Shown here one piece after another: positions 16,066-18,169 of a DNA stretch of 18,169 bases. The translations under genes were made by a program, and so were the position numbers. The DNA lies in assembly GCA_021812785.1 (NCBI GenBank), contig JAKAMR010000059.1, forward strand, positions 1 to 18,169, written 5' to 3'. The notes beneath the pieces are model-generated. The model saw only the letters and a list, made by a program, of their open reading frames with translations, had not been told where the DNA came from and searched no databases. The stretch's first letter is position 1, and each line of letters starts with the position of its first letter. This DNA is from Nitrospirota bacterium (GTDB taxonomy: Bacteria; Nitrospirota; Thermodesulfovibrionia; Thermodesulfovibrionales; JdFR-88).

Positions 16066-17285
16066 TTTTCAACCTGGGCTCGTCTTCCCTTAAGTTTTCC
16101 GTGTACCAGATGGGAGCCCGTAAGGAAGAGGAAAAACTTCTTGTTTCCGGGGAGGCCGAGCGCATAGGCATTGAAGGCGGCCGCCTGTGGGTGCGCGTGG
16201 GCAAAAATTCCGGGGAACTGGAAGTTGACAAAGAGATATGCTTTGCGGACCATGAGGATGCGGTCCGCTCCATCTTTGACGCGATGGACCGCCTGGGAAA
16301 AGACAAAGACAAAAACAAAAATAAAAAAATTGAAAAACCCGTGGCGGTGGGTCACAGGATAGTCCACGGGGGGCAGGAGCATGCCGCCCCTGCCATGGTG
16401 GACTTTGAGCTCATTAACGAGCTTAAAGGGAAGATCCCGTTTGCCCCGCTGCACCTTCCATACGAGATACGCTGCATGGAGGCGGTGGCCCTCCATTATC
16501 CGCATCTTCCGCAGGTCGCCTGTTTTGACACCGCCTTTCACCGCGATATGCCGGAGGCCGCCAGGCGGCTGCCGCTTCCCGCGTCTTTTTGGGAGGCTGG
16601 CATCCTGAGATACGGGTTTCACGGACTGTCCTATGAATACATCATCAGCGCACTGGGGGAGCAGGCGGAAGGGCGGGTGATAATAGCGCACCTGGGCAAC
16701 GGGGCCAGCATGGCGGCTGTCAGAAACGGGCGTCCCGTGGATACGACCATGGGGTTCACACCTACAGGCGGCTTCATGATGGGCACGCGAAGCGGAGACC
16801 TGGACCCGGGCGTACTGCTTTATCTTATGGCCCAGAAGGGTTTTGACGCGGGCATGCTGGACGACCTCGTGAACCATCGGGCGGGGCTTTTAGGCGTTTC
16901 CGGAGTAAGCCCGGACATGAAGACGCTCCTTGAGAAAAGGGAGCAACTGCCCGCCGCAAAGCTTGCGGTGGACATGTTCTGCTACCAGCTCAGGAAAAAT
17001 ATCGGGGCCCTTGCCGCCGCCCTTGAGGGCGTGGACACCCTGGTTTTCACGGGAGGCATCGGGGAGAAGGCGGCCCCGGTGCGCTGGCAGGCCTGCCTTG
17101 GCCTGGGGCATCTGGGCATACGCCTGGACGCCGCCCGAAACGACCGGAACGAGGCCGTGATATCCGCGCCGGATTCCAGGTGCATGGTACGGGTGATCCA
17201 GGCCAACGAGGACCTGGTGATCGCCAGGCACACGGCGGGACTGGCTGGAAGCGCCGGCTATGGTCCGGGCCGCCCTTCCAAATAA
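16038..17285 (+). CDS. ackA: Acetate kinase
   Basis: AckA converts acetyl-phosphate and ADP to acetate and ATP in the cytoplasm. Family motifs are complete: [11 protein letters not shown] (Asn12), VGHRIVHGG (Arg107), ACFDTAFH (Asp164), [11 protein letters not shown] (His195), [10 protein letters not shown] (Arg251), FTGGIGEKA, and [10 protein letters not shown] with the conserved Glu near the C-terminus. Length is 415 against the usual 395-405; the excess is mainly the Lys-rich stretch [10 protein letters not shown] at about 88-97, from an A-run DNA tract just before the VGHRIVHGG motif. The start is ambiguous. The ATG at 16038 touches the AAGGGA sequence directly, whereas a TTG at 16044 stands 6 nt from it, so initiation may be at the TTG (two residues shorter). 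The gene overlaps xfp by 28 nt, which suggests translational coupling and shared control. Confidence 0.97.
   Translation: MDLDGKSVLVFNLGSSSLKFSVYQMGARKEEEKLLVSGEAERIGIEGGRLWVRVGKNSGELEVDKEICFADHEDAVRSIFDAMDRLGKDKDKNKNKKIEKPVAVGHRIVHGGQEHAAPAMVDFELINELKGKIPFAPLHLPYEIRCMEAVALHYPHLPQVACFDTAFHRDMPEAARRLPLPASFWEAGILRYGFHGLSYEYIISALGEQAEGRVIIAHLGNGASMAAVRNGRPVDTTMGFTPTGGFMMGTRSGDLDPGVLLYLMAQKGFDAGMLDDLVNHRAGLLGVSGVSPDMKTLLEKREQLPAAKLAVDMFCYQLRKNIGALAAALEGVDTLVFTGGIGEKAAPVRWQACLGLGHLGIRLDAARNDRNEAVISAPDSRCMVRVIQANEDLVIARHTAGLAGSAGYGPGRPSK
16296..16337 (+). repeat. In-frame A-run tract in ackA
   Basis: Runs of A separated by single G, C or T bases encode [14 protein letters not shown] (about 87-100). 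The tract sits between a helix and the substrate-binding VGHRIVHGG strand, a variable loop in acetate kinases. It is the purest of the coding tracts in this window. Confidence 0.65.
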
Positions 17286-17293
17286 ACCTTGTA

Positions 17294-17336
17294 GTTGCAT
17301 AAGGTTAATATCCAAAAATGCAACGTTGGGTTAATA
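17294..17336. promoter_or_regulatory. Inverted and direct repeats upstream of the lipoprotein gene
   Basis: GTTGCAT (17294-17300) and ATGCAAC (17318-17324) form a 7-bp inverted repeat. GGTTAATA occurs directly repeated at 17303-17310 and 17329-17336. The cluster begins 9 nt after ackA ends. Without a T run after the weak stem it is more like a protein-binding region than a terminator. Confidence 0.35.
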
Positions 17337-17390
17337 ACTACTCCGTCTGATTAATTGTGAGGCGCGACACACTTAAAGGGAGGCTTCAGA

Positions 17391-17396
17391 ATGTAA
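17391..17396 (+). other. Start-stop (ATGTAA) behind a strong Shine-Dalgarno
   Basis: AAAGGGAGG at 17375-17383 stands 7 nt before ATG-TAA at 17391-17396. The following lipoprotein ATG (17413), 17 nt after the stop, has no Shine-Dalgarno of its own and is in another frame. The strong ribosome site therefore seems to serve a minimal ORF just ahead of the real start. Confidence 0.4.
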
Positions 17397-17412
17397 AATA
17401 GAACATTCTCAG

Positions 17413-18169
17413 ATGAAGACGTCCGCTGTTTCAGAAAAAACCCATAGTTCGATTTTTTTGTTTCTTTTTTTGACTGTCTTTTTGTCTTTGCTTTTGCTTT
17501 ACGCATGCGGAGGCGGCAGCCAGCCGGGAACCGCGGCAGCAACCGCAACGCAAACTCAGACTTCGGCAACTAACTCCAGCGCCGGAAACACTGCTCCGGT
17601 TGCAGTCATAAATGCCAATTCCGGCGCCTCATCTGGTTCCTCCACAAATACGGCGACGGGCCAATCATCCGTCAGCAACTCAACGACTGCGTCAGTCTCA
17701 ACCACTTCTTCTACTTCTTCAACCAGCGGTTCAGGCACTACATCCACCGGCAGTACAAGTACATCCGGTTCTACGACATCGGGGACTTCATCAACAGGCA
17801 GTACAAGCACATCTTCTTCAACCCCGGGCACTTCGTCAACGAGCACATCATCGACGCCGGGCACAGGCACGTCCCCAAGCGCGGCGGCGCTACAGGCGTC
17901 TTTTTTTGGAGACGGCATGGCCGACCCCGCCGATTACCCGTACAGGACCTCGCCCTTCGGGGCCCTTCGCCTGTGGGACAGCGGGACCTACTGGTTCAGC
18001 CTGGAGACCGCCAGGGGCACTTACGACTGGTCAACTCTCGATGCCTGGCTGTCCGCCGTGGGCAACAAAAACAGCCAGGACATCATGATAGACATGGCGG
18101 GCACCCCCATGTGGGCCTCATCGGACCCCGGCGACACCACCTGCGCCGGCTCCTATGGCGGGCAGACGG
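17413..18169 (+). CDS. Lipoprotein with Ser/Thr-rich linker and probable glycosidase domain (partial)
   Basis: The frame stays open to the window end (252 codons seen), so the C-terminus is missing. Residues 1-32 form a lipoprotein signal peptide: a hydrophobic Phe/Leu core and the lipobox LYAC with Cys32, then GGGS. From about 35 to 160 the chain is low-complexity Ser, Thr, Gly and Ala with some Pro, a flexible linker that places the catalytic domain away from the membrane. After about 165 a folded domain begins: FGALRLWDSGTYWFSLE, then GTYDWSTLDAWL and AGTPMWASSDPGD. This R-W...G-x-Y-D-W...TPxWAS pattern resembles the start of clan GH-A (beta/alpha)8 glycosidases such as GH39 and GH5; the catalytic acids lie beyond the window, so activity is unproven. 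The ATG at 17413 is the first in frame after a TAA at 17374-17376. Confidence 0.72.
   Translation, partial: MKTSAVSEKTHSSIFLFLFLTVFLSLLLLYACGGGSQPGTAAATATQTQTSATNSSAGNTAPVAVINANSGASSGSSTNTATGQSSVSNSTTASVSTTSSTSSTSGSGTTSTGSTSTSGSTTSGTSSTGSTSTSSSTPGTSSTSTSSTPGTGTSPSAAALQASFFGDGMADPADYPYRTSPFGALRLWDSGTYWFSLETARGTYDWSTLDAWLSAVGNKNSQDIMIDMAGTPMWASSDPGDTTCAGSYGGQT
17451..17500 (+). repeat. T-run tract encoding a signal-peptide core
   Basis: Runs of T separated by single G or C bases (with one GACTG interruption) encode IFLFLFLTVFLSLLLLY, the hydrophobic core of the lipoprotein signal. Its complement has the same character as the A-run tracts that encode Lys-rich linkers elsewhere in the window. 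Confidence 0.5.
17740..17870 (+). repeat. Degenerate tandem repeats in the Ser/Thr linker
   Basis: GGCAGTACAAGTACATC (17749-17765) recurs with one change at 17797-17813, exactly 48 bases (16 codons) later. CCGGGCAC also recurs nearby in an SSTPGT-type unit. The linker seems to have grown by in-frame duplication. Confidence 0.5.

Noticed and set aside
17286..17340. Terminator after ackA
   Set aside because: The only stem (GTTGCAT/ATGCAAC) has a 17-nt loop and no T run after it.
17556..17918. Minus-strand frame with a repeating VLVLPVDEVP-type pattern
   Set aside because: The repeat is the reverse complement of the Ser/Thr linker of the plus-strand lipoprotein; the lipobox and downstream folded domain support the plus strand.
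1..18169. CRISPR arrays, tRNA or rRNA genes, insertion sequences
   Set aside because: I saw no regularly spaced repeats, no cloverleaf or rRNA-like segments, and no transposase or flanking inverted repeats with target duplications.

Overview
The window is 18.2 kb of a G+C-rich bacterial chromosome. Gene content (nine-heme cytochrome c plus FdnI-like cytochrome b, UvrC, MurA, Xfp-AckA, a lipoprotein with a probable glycosidase domain) suggests a Gram-negative anaerobe or facultative anaerobe with respiratory multiheme cytochromes. A Nitrospirota- or Desulfobacterota-like lineage is my guess; no rRNA or other marker in the window settles it.

Layout. Positions 1-593 hold no gene I can support. 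From about 594 to 8957 every gene is on the minus strand. Read in the direction of transcription they are murA, uvrC, a secreted coiled-coil protein overlapping uvrC by 4 nt, an RNB-family exoribonuclease, a nonaheme cytochrome c tightly coupled to a cytochrome b, a two-CBS-domain protein, and a 56-residue hypothetical protein. After a divergent intergenic region (8958-9238) all genes are on the plus strand. These are a BglII/BamHI-type restriction endonuclease and an MT-A70-type adenine methyltransferase, then an alpha-glucan phosphorylase, a phosphoketolase and an acetate kinase, and finally a lipoprotein that runs off the window end.

How the genes work together. GlgP, Xfp and AckA form a short catabolic route. 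Glycogen is phosphorolysed to glucose-1-phosphate; after isomerisation elsewhere, Xfp cleaves fructose-6-phosphate or xylulose-5-phosphate to acetyl-phosphate, and AckA turns that into acetate and ATP, so no Pta is needed. The cytochrome c/b pair looks like a split version of the quinol-oxidising CbcL-type inner-membrane cytochrome. The restriction-modification pair is AT-richer than its surroundings and sits between conserved genes, as an acquired cassette would.

Most unusual signal. Low-complexity tracts made of runs of A separated by single G or C bases (or the complement) recur at least seven times in this otherwise G+C-rich DNA. They occur between genes, between a Shine-Dalgarno and its start codon, and in frame inside conserved enzymes (GlgP, Xfp, AckA), where they encode Lys-rich linkers. 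In the opposite reading direction one encodes the hydrophobic part of a lipoprotein signal peptide. I know of no element class that describes this, and I could not test it beyond this window.
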